Position numbers and translations under genes: made by a program
The notes under the pieces: generated by a model
Database searches by the model: none
What the model saw: the letters and a program-made list of their open reading frames with translations, nothing else
Told to the model about the DNA's origin: nothing
Source of the DNA: Streptomyces alfalfae
GTDB taxonomy: Bacteria > Actinomycetota > Actinomycetes > Streptomycetales > Streptomycetaceae
Assembly: GCF_004127445.1 (NCBI RefSeq)
Contig: NZ_QEXM01000037.1
Coordinates: forward strand, 236,564 to 300,563
Length of the DNA stretch: 64,000 bases
Direction: 5' to 3'
Shown here: piece after piece, positions 15,159 to 24,034 of the stretch
How the letters are laid out: each line of letters opens with the position of its first letter
How positions within the stretch are numbered: the first letter of the stretch is position 1

Positions 15159-16760
15159 TCAGCGGGAGGCGCCGAACGCCTGGGTCCACCACGGCCCGCC
15201 GGACGCGCGGTGTATGCCGATGCCCAGCTCCTTGAAGTCGCAGTTGAGAATGTTGGCGCGGTGGCCCGAGCTGTTCATCCAGGAGTCCATCACCGCGGCC
15301 GGGGTCTGCTGGCCGCGGGCGATGTTCTCGCCGTACGTGCTCCACCGGTATCCGGCGGCGGTGATGCGGTCGCCGGGGTCGGTGCCGTCCGGGCTGGTGT
15401 GGTCGAAGTAGTCCCGCGCGTCCATGTCCGCGGAGTGCCTGGTGGCGGCCGTGGCGAGCTGGGAGTTGGCGCGGACGGGGCCGCAACCCGCCTTCGCGCG
15501 CTCGGCGTTGACCAGCGAGATGACCTGGTCGGCGGTGCCACTGGGGACCTGGGGAGCGGACGCCTCCGGCTTCGGCTTCGGCGGGGCCTTGGTGGGCGTC
15601 GGCGTGAGCTTCGGCTTCTTCGTCGCCTTGTCCCCGGCCTTCTCCTTCTCCTTCGTCTCGCCCTTGTCCTTGGACTCGCTCTTGCCGGGGGACGGCTTCG
15701 CCGAGGGCGACGCGGAGCGCTGGGCGGAGGGCGACGCGCTCTTCGCGGTCTTCGTGGCGGCGGACTCGGCCGGGGCGGCGGCCGTGGCCCTGGCGCTCTC
15801 GTCCTCCTCCGGGCCCGTGAGCAGGTGCACGGCCGCGCCCCCGGCGACGAGCGCGGCGACCGCGGCGGCCACCCCCGCCGTCCGGCGCTGCCGCTTGGCG
15901 CGAGCGCGGCGCGCGAGGACCCGCGCGGAGAGGGGCGCGTCCTCGGCGAAGCCGACCGTGACCAGACCGGGACGGGTGACCGCGCCGGTGAGGGCGGCCC
16001 CGACGGGCACGAGGGCGAGCGCCACGAGGAGCCGCTCGGCCGGCACGAGGTTCGACCAGTGGTCCGTGCAGACCGCGCAGTCACGGGCGTGGCGCGCCAG
16101 GCGCTTGCGCCAGAGGGCGGACGGCACGCCGTCCCAGCCGGAGGCTATCTGCTGGAGCCCCGCACAACGCGGCTCGGTCGCCAGGGCCCTGACCACCACG
16201 CGGCTGGTCTCCAGCTGCGCCTTCATGCGCTGCACCCGTACCGCCGCGTGCTGCGGGGACAGTTCGAGCGCCTCGGCGACCTCCGCCCGGGTCAGCTCTC
16301 CCGCGGCCTCCAGCCACCACAGCGACAGCAGGGCCCGGTCGTCCTCGTCGAGCCACCGGGTGGCCTCCGCGGTCTCCCTGCGCTGGCCCGACAGGCCGAG
16401 TCTGGTGATGGTCAGGTCCACGAAGTCCGCGCCCGGGTCCACGACGTCGTACCCGTCGCCGAGGCCGCCACCGCCGGGTATCGCGCCGGTGGCGCGCTCC
16501 CGCCAGTGCCCGCGTATCTGGTTCATGGTGATCGCCACGAGCCAGCTGCGGAAGTTCTCCGGGTCGCGCAGGCCGTCCAGACCGCCAAGGACCCGGATCA
16601 TGGTCTCCTGCACCACGTCGTCCACGTCCGCGTGCCCGTTCAGGGCCCGCCCGACGATGTTGTAGACCAGCGGCAGGTACTCCGACACCAGGGTGTCCTG
16701 AGCCTGCTGGTTCCCGTCCTGTGCCGCCCTGACCCTCGCGACTTGGCGTTCGCTGCTCAC
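15159..16760 (-). CDS. ECF sigma factor fused to zinc finger, TM helix and extracellular CAP domain
   Basis: The 533-residue product carries ECF sigma region 2 (about residues 10-85: DVDDVVQETMIRVLG, FRSWLVAITMNQIRGH) and region 4 (about 120-180, TRAEVAEALELSPQHAAVRVQRM). An anti-sigma-like zinc motif HARDCAVC (HxxxCxxC) follows, then hydrophobic segments, the last (AGVAAAVAALVAGGAAVHLL) preceded by RRARAKRQRR, which predicts an outward C-terminus. A Ser/Pro/Lys-rich linker leads to a complete CAP/SCP domain (RHSADMDARDYFDH, YGENIARG, SSGHRANIL). Thus sigma factor, anti-sigma switch and extracellular domain are in one chain. C-terminally extended ECFs exist in Streptomyces. Start GTG 16760; a TTG at 16805 is possible. 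Confidence 0.9.
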   Translation of the reverse strand: MSSERQVARVRAAQDGNQQAQDTLVSEYLPLVYNIVGRALNGHADVDDVVQETMIRVLGGLDGLRDPENFRSWLVAITMNQIRGHWRERATGAIPGGGGLGDGYDVVDPGADFVDLTITRLGLSGQRRETAEATRWLDEDDRALLSLWWLEAAGELTRAEVAEALELSPQHAAVRVQRMKAQLETSRVVVRALATEPRCAGLQQIASGWDGVPSALWRKRLARHARDCAVCTDHWSNLVPAERLLVALALVPVGAALTGAVTRPGLVTVGFAEDAPLSARVLARRARAKRQRRTAGVAAAVAALVAGGAAVHLLTGPEEDESARATAAAPAESAATKTAKSASPSAQRSASPSAKPSPGKSESKDKGETKEKEKAGDKATKKPKLTPTPTKAPPKPKPEASAPQVPSGTADQVISLVNAERAKAGCGPVRANSQLATAATRHSADMDARDYFDHTSPDGTDPGDRITAAGYRWSTYGENIARGQQTPAAVMDSWMNSSGHRANILNCDFKELGIGIHRASGGPWWTQAFGASR

Positions 16761-16863
16761 GCTGTGTCCGCTTTCTCTGTGAGACCTGTTCTCCTCCGGC
16801 GACAAGGGAGACGCACGGCCCTGGTCCGGATAACAGAAACCGGTGGAACCGGTGCCCCGGGCC

Positions 16864-19719
16864 CTAACGTCCGTCGTGCGGGGAGAGCTGTTCGCACCGG
16901 GCCACGAGCCGGGACAGTTCGACGCGAGAGCGTACCCCGAGCAGTGCGAAGACGTTCCGCAGGTGGTGGTCGACGGTCCGCGGACTCACCGAGAGGTGCC
17001 GGGCCACCTCGCGGTTGGTGGCGCCCTCCGCGACGCGGCGGGCGATCCTGAGCTGCTGCGGGGTCAGAGACGACAGCGGGCCCTCGGGCGGCTCCGCGGC
17101 CCCGGCCTCGCCCGTGGCGCGCAGCTCGGCCCGCGCCTGCTCGGCCCAGGCACGCGCGCCGCACCGTTCGAAGGAGATCAGCGCGTCCCGCAGCCTGCCC
17201 CTGGCCTCGCCGGGGCGGCGCCTGCGGCGCAGCCACTTGCCGTGGAGGAGCTGGGTGCGGGCGTGCTCGAAGTCGCCGCCCGACAGTTCGTGGCGGGCCA
17301 GCGCCACCGCGTACAGGGCGTCGCTCTCCTCGGGGCCCGCGAGCAGCGCGTGGCAGCGGGCCAGCTGCGCGGGGGCCTGCGGATCGGCGCCCTGGGCCGC
17401 CCACTCGGCGAACTCCGCGACACAGCTCCGCGCCCGCTCGCCCTCCCCGGCGAGCACGGCCGCCTCCACGTAGCAGGGCACGGCGAGCATCCGCACCGCG
17501 AAGTGGCCGCGCCGCGGGCCCGGCCGCACCACGGGCCCGAGCCGCGCGGCGGCCTCCGGCGCGCGCCCGCGGCTCAGCTCATGGCGGGCCAGCGCCCACT
17601 GGGCCAGCGTCGCGGCCTGGGCGAGGCCGTGCCGGTCGGCGATCCGCGCGGCGGCCGCCGCCCGCGCGGTGACCGCCTCGCCGTCACCCTCGACCGACGC
17701 CACCAGGGCGAGGATCGCGTGGTGCTGGGCGGCGATGTTGCACTGCCCGGTGGCCGCCGCGGCCCGCAGCCCCTCCTCGGCGTGCGCCCGCGCCCGCGCG
17801 TGCCGCCCGGCGCGCAGCTCGGCGTAGGCCAGGTGCTCAAGGGCCTGCGGGACGTGGATGTCGGTGCCCGTCGCGCGTGCGGCGGCCAGCGCCCGGGCGT
17901 TGACACGGGAGGCCGCGGCGAGGTCCCCCGCCACGAGCGCGGCGACCCCGGCCCGCAGCAGCCGCCCCGGGTCGTCGGCCCGTTCGCCCTGGTCGACGAC
18001 GTTGCGCAGCCGACGGCTCGCCGCGCTGAGCCGGCCGCGCATGACGACGAGCATGGCGGCGCGGTACTCCTCGGCCTGCGGGTCGGCGGCCGTACGGTCC
18101 CGCCGTGCGGAAATGGCCGCTGGGGGAGGGGCCGCGGGCGCAGCGGGCGCGGGCGGAGCGGCCATCGCGGAAGGGGCCGCCGGGGGCGCGGCCACCGGGG
18201 CGGTGGCGGTCAGGGGAGTGCCGAGCGCGGAGAGGTACGCCCTGGCGTCCCCCATGTCCCAGGCCGCCGCCATGGCGCAGAACCGGGCCTCGGCGGCGGC
18301 GTCCGGGTCGTGCGGCAGGAGCAGTTCCGCCGCGAGCAGCAGCGCCTCGCGGGCGTCGGCCACGGGCCCGTCGCCGAGCGCGAGCCGGCCCCGGGTCAGC
18401 TCGACGGCGCCGCGCACCAGCGGGTCGGTGGACTCGGCGCGCGCGGTGGCCAGCAGCTCCCGGGCACGGGCGGGTCTGCCCGCGAGCCGGGCGTGGTCGG
18501 CGGCCGCCGTCCTGCGCAGCGCGCGCTCCCGCGCCGCCTCCGTGAGGTCCGCCGCCGCGGCGAGGGCCGCCGCGCGCTCGGCGTGGCCGACGCCCGTGCC
18601 CGTGTCGTCGGCCGCGGCCACCAGCGCGGCGGCGAGTGCGGGGTCGGGGCCGGCCGCCGCCAGCGCCCGGTGCAGTCGGCGGAGCAGCGGCGGGGTGCGG
18701 GTGTCGTCGAGCGCGGCGGCGAGCAGCCGGTGGGCGGCCCGGCGCCGGGCGGGCGGGGCGTCGGCGTAGAGCCTCTCCCGCAGGCCGGGGGTGTCGAAGC
18801 GGACGCGGCCGTCCGCGAGGTGCACGACCCCGGCGGCCTCCGCGGGGACGAGGGCCGCGCCGTCGAGGCCCGCTGCCCCCGCCGCGCGCAGGACGAGATC
18901 GGCGTCGGCGCCCGCGCTCTCGGCCCCGGGCACATGCGCCGCGGCGGCGAGCAGCAGCACCTGCCCGGTCTCGGGGGCCAGGCCGCCGCAGGACGGCGCG
19001 GGCCTCGCGGGCAGCGGTCGCGGCAGGGCGGCCCGCCCGGAGAGCTGGGGCGGGGTCAGTCCGGCGACGATGCCGTGCAGGAGCCCCGGATTGCCGCCCG
19101 CGGCCCGCAGCACCTCGTCCCGCACGGCGGGAGCGGCCTCGCCCCGGGTCAGCTCGTCGAAGAGCGCGCCCGCCTCATCGGGGGCCAGCGGGTCCAGGCG
19201 CAGGACGGGCAGCTCGGCCAGGTGCGGGTCGTCGGCACGGCGCTCGGTGACGGAGACGAGCAGGCCGGCGGGGTGCGGCCCGACCAGGCGGCGGGCGGTG
19301 AAGCCGAGGGCGGCGCGGGACGCCGCGTCCCACAGGTGGACGTCGTCGACGCAGAGCAGGAGGGGGCCGCGGCCCGCCAGGTCGCGCACCATGGCGAGCA
19401 GGGCCCCCGGCGACTCCGGCGGCGCGGGGAAGTCCGCTCCCGCACACCACAGGGAGTGCAGTCCGCTGTAAGGGATCAGGCTCTCCGCGGGCACGGCCCG
19501 GGTGCTCAGGACCGTGCCCGCGCCCGAGGGGTGGCGGGAGCGGAAGGCGCGGGCGGCGTGCGCGAGCAGCGCGGTGCGCCCGAGCCCGGGGGCCGCGGCG
19601 AGCACGAGGGCGCCGCCACGGCCCGCGTGCACGCCGTCGGACAGGGCGTCGACGGCGCGCAGCCGGGCGCTCCGGCCAGCTGTCCGGAAGGGGGTCGTCA
19701 CGGTCGTCGGTCCGGCCAC
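16864..19719 (-). CDS. large ATP-binding LuxR (LAL-type) regulator
   Basis: The 951-residue protein has an N-terminal NTPase domain with AAAPGLGRTALL (Walker A position, but Arg where Lys is expected) and LLLCVDDVHLWD (Walker B). A long alanine-rich TPR-like helical middle carries a Pro/Ala low-complexity insert near the centre. The C-terminal LuxR/GerE helix-turn-helix reads LTPQQLRIARRVAEGATNREVARHLSVSPRTVDHHLRNVF (split here: LTPQQLRIARRVAEG, then TNREVARHLSVSPRTVDHHL). Such regulators integrate a ligand or partner-protein signal and activate nearby genes. Candidate targets are the polyester hydrolase upstream and the sigma-CAP gene downstream. Start GTG 19719; 19701 is an alternative. No good ribosome binding site is visible for either. 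Confidence 0.9.
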   Translation of the reverse strand: MAGPTTVTTPFRTAGRSARLRAVDALSDGVHAGRGGALVLAAAPGLGRTALLAHAARAFRSRHPSGAGTVLSTRAVPAESLIPYSGLHSLWCAGADFPAPPESPGALLAMVRDLAGRGPLLLCVDDVHLWDAASRAALGFTARRLVGPHPAGLLVSVTERRADDPHLAELPVLRLDPLAPDEAGALFDELTRGEAAPAVRDEVLRAAGGNPGLLHGIVAGLTPPQLSGRAALPRPLPARPAPSCGGLAPETGQVLLLAAAAHVPGAESAGADADLVLRAAGAAGLDGAALVPAEAAGVVHLADGRVRFDTPGLRERLYADAPPARRRAAHRLLAAALDDTRTPPLLRRLHRALAAAGPDPALAAALVAAADDTGTGVGHAERAAALAAAADLTEAARERALRRTAAADHARLAGRPARARELLATARAESTDPLVRGAVELTRGRLALGDGPVADAREALLLAAELLLPHDPDAAAEARFCAMAAAWDMGDARAYLSALGTPLTATAPVAAPPAAPSAMAAPPAPAAPAAPPPAAISARRDRTAADPQAEEYRAAMLVVMRGRLSAASRRLRNVVDQGERADDPGRLLRAGVAALVAGDLAAASRVNARALAAARATGTDIHVPQALEHLAYAELRAGRHARARAHAEEGLRAAAATGQCNIAAQHHAILALVASVEGDGEAVTARAAAAARIADRHGLAQAATLAQWALARHELSRGRAPEAAARLGPVVRPGPRRGHFAVRMLAVPCYVEAAVLAGEGERARSCVAEFAEWAAQGADPQAPAQLARCHALLAGPEESDALYAVALARHELSGGDFEHARTQLLHGKWLRRRRRPGEARGRLRDALISFERCGARAWAEQARAELRATGEAGAAEPPEGPLSSLTPQQLRIARRVAEGATNREVARHLSVSPRTVDHHLRNVFALLGVRSRVELSRLVARCEQLSPHDGR

Positions 19720-19763
19720 GACCGTTAGGTTACTTCCGCGTAAACCGATGCGGAAGGCGTCGC

Positions 19764-20699
19764 TCAGGAGGTGTGCGGGCAGTTGCCCCGGTACTCCTCG
19801 ATGGTCAGGCTCGGACGCGGCAGCGGGCAGAGGAACTGCTCGTAGCGCACGTCGTTGTCGATGAAGCGCTTGAGCCACGACACGCTGTACTTCGCGATCG
19901 TGGTGTCGGAGGTGTTCGGGGTGAAGTGGCTCGCCCCGTTCAGTTCCAGGTACGCCTTGTCGAGGGAGCCGGGGAGGCTCTCGTAGAAGGGCTCCGAGTG
20001 CGAGGAGACCGGGGCGATGGTGTCGCCGTCGGCGCCGACGACGAGCGTGGGCGTCCGCAGCTCCGGCCAGCTCTTGTCGAGGTTCCAGCCGGTCAGCGGG
20101 ATCGCCGCCTGGAGCGCGGGACGGCTCTTGGCGGCTTCGAGGCTGCCGCCGCCGCCCATGGAGTGCCCCATGACGCCGAGTCTGTCGCCGTCGATCCGGC
20201 CGCGTACGGAGCTGCGCTCGGTCAGGTAGTCCAGCGCGGCCAGCAGCTGGCGGCCCCGGCTCGCGGGCTGGTCGAGCGTGGTGAGGGTGTCGATGGTGAA
20301 GACGACGAAGCCCTGCGAGGCGAGGCGCGGGCCCAGCCAGGAGATGGACGACTGGGTACCGGTGTAGCCGGGCGAGATCGCGACGGCGCCGAACGTGCCG
20401 TCGCTGGTCGACGTCGGGTAGTAGATCGTCCCGCCGCCGAAGTCGCTGACGCTCAGGGACGACACGCGCGCCTCGGAGACGGAGTAGTGGCCGCGCGATG
20501 CCTCGATGCTCGACACGGTCGGCGCCGGGCCCCGCTCGTAGGGGTTGTCCGCGGCGCCCGCGCTGGGGCTCTGGGCGGCGACCAGGCCGCCCGCGGCCAG
20601 CAGGGCGGCGAGGCCGGACCGCAGGAGGCGGCTGCGGGTCCGGTGCCTGCCGGGGGATGTCGTGGTGGTGGGCCGGGTCTCGTTGCTGGTCTGCTGCAC
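19764..20699 (-). CDS. secreted polyester hydrolase of the cutinase/PETase family
   Basis: The 311-residue product has a Tat/Sec-like leader (RSRLLRSGLAALLAAGG) ending near AGA-ADNPYERGPAP. The mature chain carries every landmark of actinobacterial polyester hydrolases: 'SIEASRGHYSVSEARVS', GGGTIYYPTST, the oxyanion-hole region ISPGYTG, SSISWLGPRLASQG, FTIDTLTTLDQP, nucleophile GHSMGGGGSLEAA, PLTGWN, acid GADGDTIAP and histidine SHFTPN. The disulphide pair is at the C-terminus (CPL, CPHTS). The length matches TfCut2/ScLipA-type enzymes, which cleave cutin and synthetic polyesters. GTG start at 20699 with GAAAGGAAC upstream. The large LuxR regulator lies immediately downstream and may or may not be linked. 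Confidence 0.93.
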   Translation of the reverse strand: MQQTSNETRPTTTTSPGRHRTRSRLLRSGLAALLAAGGLVAAQSPSAGAADNPYERGPAPTVSSIEASRGHYSVSEARVSSLSVSDFGGGTIYYPTSTSDGTFGAVAISPGYTGTQSSISWLGPRLASQGFVVFTIDTLTTLDQPASRGRQLLAALDYLTERSSVRGRIDGDRLGVMGHSMGGGGSLEAAKSRPALQAAIPLTGWNLDKSWPELRTPTLVVGADGDTIAPVSSHSEPFYESLPGSLDKAYLELNGASHFTPNTSDTTIAKYSVSWLKRFIDNDVRYEQFLCPLPRPSLTIEEYRGNCPHTS

Positions 20700-20994
20700 G
20701 ACGGTGGGTTCCTTTCGGGGGAAGGCGTCTGTCGGCAGCGGCCACTGTCCGGGCCATCCCCACCCCAGCGCATCGGCGAAATCACCGGTCTTCACCAACC
20801 GCATCACTCGTTCGGGCGTACGGGCGACCGAGGCGCGAGGCGCCGCGAGGGACACGGCCGGGCCCGGGGAGGGCGTCGTCCGCACGGCCCGCCGCCCGTC
20901 TTCTCCCGCTTCGCCCCGGGCGCCCGGAAGGCGGACACGTGCGGCCGAAGGGAGGATGACCGGACAGTCCGGCAGAGCCTGCGAGGTGGTAGCT

Positions 20995-21723
20995 GTGCAG
21001 ACAGTCGTGGAGAAACGAGCGGTGATCTCGGAGTTCCTCGGTACGTTGCTCCTGGTCTTCTTCGCCGTGGGGTCGGCGGTGCTCTGCGTCGAGTACATCG
21101 GCACCCTCGGCATCGCGCTGGCCTTCGGATTCACGCTGCTGGCCCTCGCCTACACGCTCGGCCCGATCTCGGGCTGCCACGTGAACCCCGCCGTCACCCT
21201 CGGCATGCTCGTCGCGCGCCGCATCGACGTCCGCACGGCCGTCACGTACTGGGTCGCCCAACTCGTCGGCGGCATCGTCGGCGCGGCCCTGCTCTTCCTG
21301 CTCGCCAAGCAGGTGCCGGGGCTGCGGACGAGCGGCTCCTTCGGCAGCAACGGCTACGGCGGCCGGTCCGCGGTCGGCATCAACATCGGCGGCGCCTTCC
21401 TCGCCGAGCTGGTGCTGACGTTCCTGCTGGTGTTCGTGGTCCTCGGGGTCACGCACCGGGTGGCGGTCACCGGCTTCGACGGGCTGCCGATCGGCATCGC
21501 GCTGGCCGTCATCCACCTGGTCGGCATCCCGCTGACCGGCACGTCGGTCAACCCCGCCCGCAGCCTGGGCCCCGCCCTGTTCGCCGGGGGAGGCGCCCTG
21601 TCGCAGCTCTGGCTGTTCATCGTGGCGCCCATGGTGGGCGGCGCGCTCGCCGCGCTGGTGCACCAGGTGACCCACCCCGTGGGCGAGGAGCGCGTCATCG
21701 CGGACAAGGCGTCCGCGGCCTGA
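20995..21723 (+). CDS. aquaporin (MIP family, AqpZ-like)
   Basis: The 242-residue protein has six TM helices and the two half-helix NPA boxes, SGCHVNPAVT and GTSVNPARS. The second ends NPARS rather than the NPARD typical of glycerol facilitators, favouring a water channel. A stretch between helices 3 and 4 (about residues 100-120, SFGSNGYGG) is an exposed loop. The GTG at 20995 has GAGGTGGT at a good distance; a GTG at 20986 is possible. It is divergent from the polyester hydrolase gene and followed by a strong hairpin, so it is probably monocistronic. Confidence 0.93.
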   Translation: MQTVVEKRAVISEFLGTLLLVFFAVGSAVLCVEYIGTLGIALAFGFTLLALAYTLGPISGCHVNPAVTLGMLVARRIDVRTAVTYWVAQLVGGIVGAALLFLLAKQVPGLRTSGSFGSNGYGGRSAVGINIGGAFLAELVLTFLLVFVVLGVTHRVAVTGFDGLPIGIALAVIHLVGIPLTGTSVNPARSLGPALFAGGGALSQLWLFIVAPMVGGALAALVHQVTHPVGEERVIADKASAA

Positions 21724-21747
21724 CGGGCGTGGGCTCCCGCGAGAAGC

Positions 21748-21788
21748 GGGGCCGCGGGCGGCGTGACGCGCGCACCGCCCGCGGCCCC
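21748..21788. terminator. strong hairpin terminator after the aquaporin gene
   Basis: A perfect 14-bp stem is formed by GGGGCCGCGGGCGG (21748-21761) and CCGCCCGCGGCCCC (21775-21788) around a 13-base loop, 25 bases after the stop codon. The remaining bases to 22006 show no gene. Confidence 0.75.
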
Positions 21789-22006
21789 GCGGCCGCCGTC
21801 GCACGGACGACGGCGGCCGGCCTCAGCGGCGCCGACTCCGCTGAGACACACAGACCGCGGGGTCACGGCGGATCTGCGGGCCGCGTGACGGTGACCGGCA
21901 CGGCAGGCTGTCACGTGCTTCCGCCGGAGCGGGCCCCACGGATGCACCGGACGGGCGTGCGTCGCGCCGGCTTTCCGGCACGTCCGGCCCCAGGGAAGCG
22001 GGCGCC

Positions 22007-22585
22007 TCAAGAAGCCGGGTCCTCCAGGAGCAGACGCAGGCGCCGCATCCCGCGCCGGGCGTGGCTCTTGACCGTGCCCAGCGGCCACCCCGTCAGCTCG
22101 GCGATCTGCGGCTGGGTGAGGTCCTCGTAGAACGCCAGGCACAGCACCGTCCGCTGCGGCACCGGCAGTCTCGCGAGCGCCCGCGTCAGCAGCACCCGGT
22201 CGACGGCGGCCTCCGCCTCCCCGGGGCCGGTGTGCCAGGGGATGTACCGCGCCCCCGCGCCCTCGACGAGCGCCGCCCTGCGGGCCCGCGCCGCCAGGCA
22301 GTCCGCGATCTTCCGCCGCGTGATGCCCGTCAACCAGGCCATGGGGGTGCCGAGTTCGGGCCGGTAGCCGGTCTGGCCGCGCCACGCGGCGAGGAAGACC
22401 TGCTGGGTGACGTCCTCCGCCTCACGGCTGTCGCCGAGGGCGCGCCGGGCCAGGGCGTGCACGCGCGGCCCCCCTCGGCGGAACAGCGTGACGAGGCACG
22501 ACTCGTCACCGCGCGCCAGCCCCGACGCCAGCTCCGCCTCCGTGTCCGGCCCCTCGACGGGCCACGGTGACACCGCTGTACTCAT
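22007..22585 (-). CDS. ECF-type RNA polymerase sigma factor (LitS candidate)
   Basis: The 192-residue sigma factor has region 2 (FRRGGPRVHALARRALGDSREAEDVTQQVFLAAW, in parts HALARRALGDSREAEDVTQQ; MAWLTGITRRKIAD) and region 4 (LPVPQRTVLCLAFYEDLTQP, IAELTGWPLGTVKSHARRGMRRL). The sequence is SigK/ECF-like, with no anti-sigma gene beside it. It is divergent from a MerR protein with a cobalamin-type C-terminal domain. In S. coelicolor an adjacent ECF/MerR pair, LitS/LitR, drives light-induced carotenoid genes, and this window also contains that pathway, so a LitS role is inferred, not shown. The ATG at 22585 is the first good start. Confidence 0.9.
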   Translation of the reverse strand: MSTAVSPWPVEGPDTEAELASGLARGDESCLVTLFRRGGPRVHALARRALGDSREAEDVTQQVFLAAWRGQTGYRPELGTPMAWLTGITRRKIADCLAARARRAALVEGAGARYIPWHTGPGEAEAAVDRVLLTRALARLPVPQRTVLCLAFYEDLTQPQIAELTGWPLGTVKSHARRGMRRLRLLLEDPAS

Positions 22586-22740
22586 CGACGCTTCGTCAGC
22601 TCCTCGGATCGGTCGGCAACCGCCCTGATTCCGGTCGGAACCGGGCAGGCGCACCACGGTCCCGGCCGCGGCGGGGTCATCTTGGGAACAGCCGCGTTCG
22701 CGCCGCAACGTGCGTCGGTCGTGCGTCGTATCGTGGGCGG
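22586..22740. promoter_or_regulatory. divergent sigma/MerR intergenic region
   Basis: This 155-bp divergent region must hold both promoters. It includes a 14-bp palindrome CCGGT-CGGA-ACCGG (22631-22644) and two GGAAC elements typical of ECF -35 boxes (in TCGGAACC near 22636 and GGGAACA near 22685). No -10 is convincing. Confidence 0.35.
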
Positions 22741-23772
22741 ATGGATGACTCAGGGGGGCGCCCGGAAGGGCGCGAGGACCAGGCGCGGGAGCGTCCGGTC
22801 GACGGCGGACCGGAGGACGCCGGAGTCTCCACCGGCGCGCTCGCCAGGCGGCTCGGGGTGTCACCGACGACGCTGCGGACCTGGGACCGCAGATACGGCC
22901 TCGGCCCCGCCCGGCGCGAGCCCGGCCACCACCGCCGCTGGTCGGAGCGGGACGTGGCCATGGTCGAGGAGATGGGCCGGCTCACCGCCGCGGGCGTGCC
23001 GCCCGCCGAGGCCGCGCACGCGGCGCTGAAACTGACCGGCGAGGAGCCCTCCGCGCCCGTGCCGAGGCCCCGCCGGGCGCGCCGGACCCGGCCCTCGGCG
23101 CCGGAGATGTTCGTACGGCAGCGCAAGGGCCTCGCGCGCGCGGCCACCCGCCTCGACGCGTCCGCCGTCCAGGAGTTGCTGACCACCGCGGTGGAGCGGC
23201 ACGGCCTCGTCGACGCCTGGCAGGAAGTGATCACGCCGACGCTGCACGCGGTGGGCCGCAAGTGGGAGGAGGCGGGCGACCGGTACGTGGAGGTCGAGCA
23301 CCTGCTGTCCTGGCACGTCTCCCGCACCCTGCACCGCTGCGCCACCGCCCCCGTCGCCCCGTCCGCCGCGGCCCCGCTCATCCTGGCCTGCGTCCCCGGC
23401 GAGCAGCACTCGCTCCCGCTGGAGGCGCTCAGCGCCGCCCTGGGTGAACTGGGCGTGCCGCAGCGCATGTTCGGCGCGGCCGTGCCCGTCGAGGCGGTCT
23501 CCGCCGCGGCCCGCAGGACGGGCCCTCCGGTCGTCTTCCTCTGGTCGCAGTCCCGGTCCACCGCGAGTGTGCCGCTGGCCCGGCACCTGGCCGACCTCCG
23601 CTGGGGCGTACGGGGCGCCAGGGGCAGGCCCGTCGTCATGCTGGGCGGGCCCGGCTGGGCGGGACCCGCCGTGCGCGGGACGCTGCGGCCGGCCAGCCTG
23701 CGCGAGGCGCTGGCCCAGATCGCGAGAGCGCACGGCGAACCGCACGACTCCACCGTCCCGTGGGCCACGTGA
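22741..23772 (+). CDS. MerR regulator with cobalamin-binding-type domain (LitR candidate)
   Basis: The 343-residue protein has an N-terminal MerR winged helix (about 28-95: STGALARRLGVSPTTLRTWD, RYGLGPARREPGHHRRW) and a charged linker. A helical bundle carries WEEAGDRYVEVEHLLS (the W...EH signature of B12-binding photoreceptors CarH/LitR, here with one more residue between W and EH than in CarH). The Rossmann-like domain follows, with CVPGEQHSLPLEAL where cobalamin-binding proteins have the lower-ligand His. LitR/CarH repress in the dark and release DNA in light through adenosylcobalamin. ATG at 22741. The divergent ECF gene supports a Lit-type switch. Confidence 0.88.
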   Translation: MDDSGGRPEGREDQARERPVDGGPEDAGVSTGALARRLGVSPTTLRTWDRRYGLGPARREPGHHRRWSERDVAMVEEMGRLTAAGVPPAEAAHAALKLTGEEPSAPVPRPRRARRTRPSAPEMFVRQRKGLARAATRLDASAVQELLTTAVERHGLVDAWQEVITPTLHAVGRKWEEAGDRYVEVEHLLSWHVSRTLHRCATAPVAPSAAAPLILACVPGEQHSLPLEALSAALGELGVPQRMFGAAVPVEAVSAAARRTGPPVVFLWSQSRSTASVPLARHLADLRWGVRGARGRPVVMLGGPGWAGPAVRGTLRPASLREALAQIARAHGEPHDSTVPWAT

Positions 23773-24034
23773 GACGCCGGGCCGGTCGGCGCTCTTGACA
23801 CGTGCGTACGGGTTCGCGACCTTTGAGCCCGCCGCGCCGTTCGCATGGGGCACCGACCGTGGCACGGGCGTGCGCGCGGAGCGGCACGGTATCCGGAGAC
23901 CAGCAGGACGCGAGAGCGTCATGGGGGGAGTGGTCGCCCATGCGATCGAGGAGCAACGGCCCATACGCCGTATCGGCCGGCCGCGCGCACGGCTCACCCC
24001 CCGTGGACCACGGGGAAGGGCGGCTGATCTAGAG

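Noticed and set aside
16843..19728. 961-codon plus-strand open frame opposite the LuxR regulator
   Set aside because: Gly/Arg-rich, no family pattern, fully antisense to a real gene with HTH and Walker B motifs.
23921..24034. N-terminal extension of the FemAB/CelD-like protein from an ATG at 23921
   Set aside because: The extra 38 residues are Arg/Pro-rich and unlike the family start, which fits the GTG at 24035.
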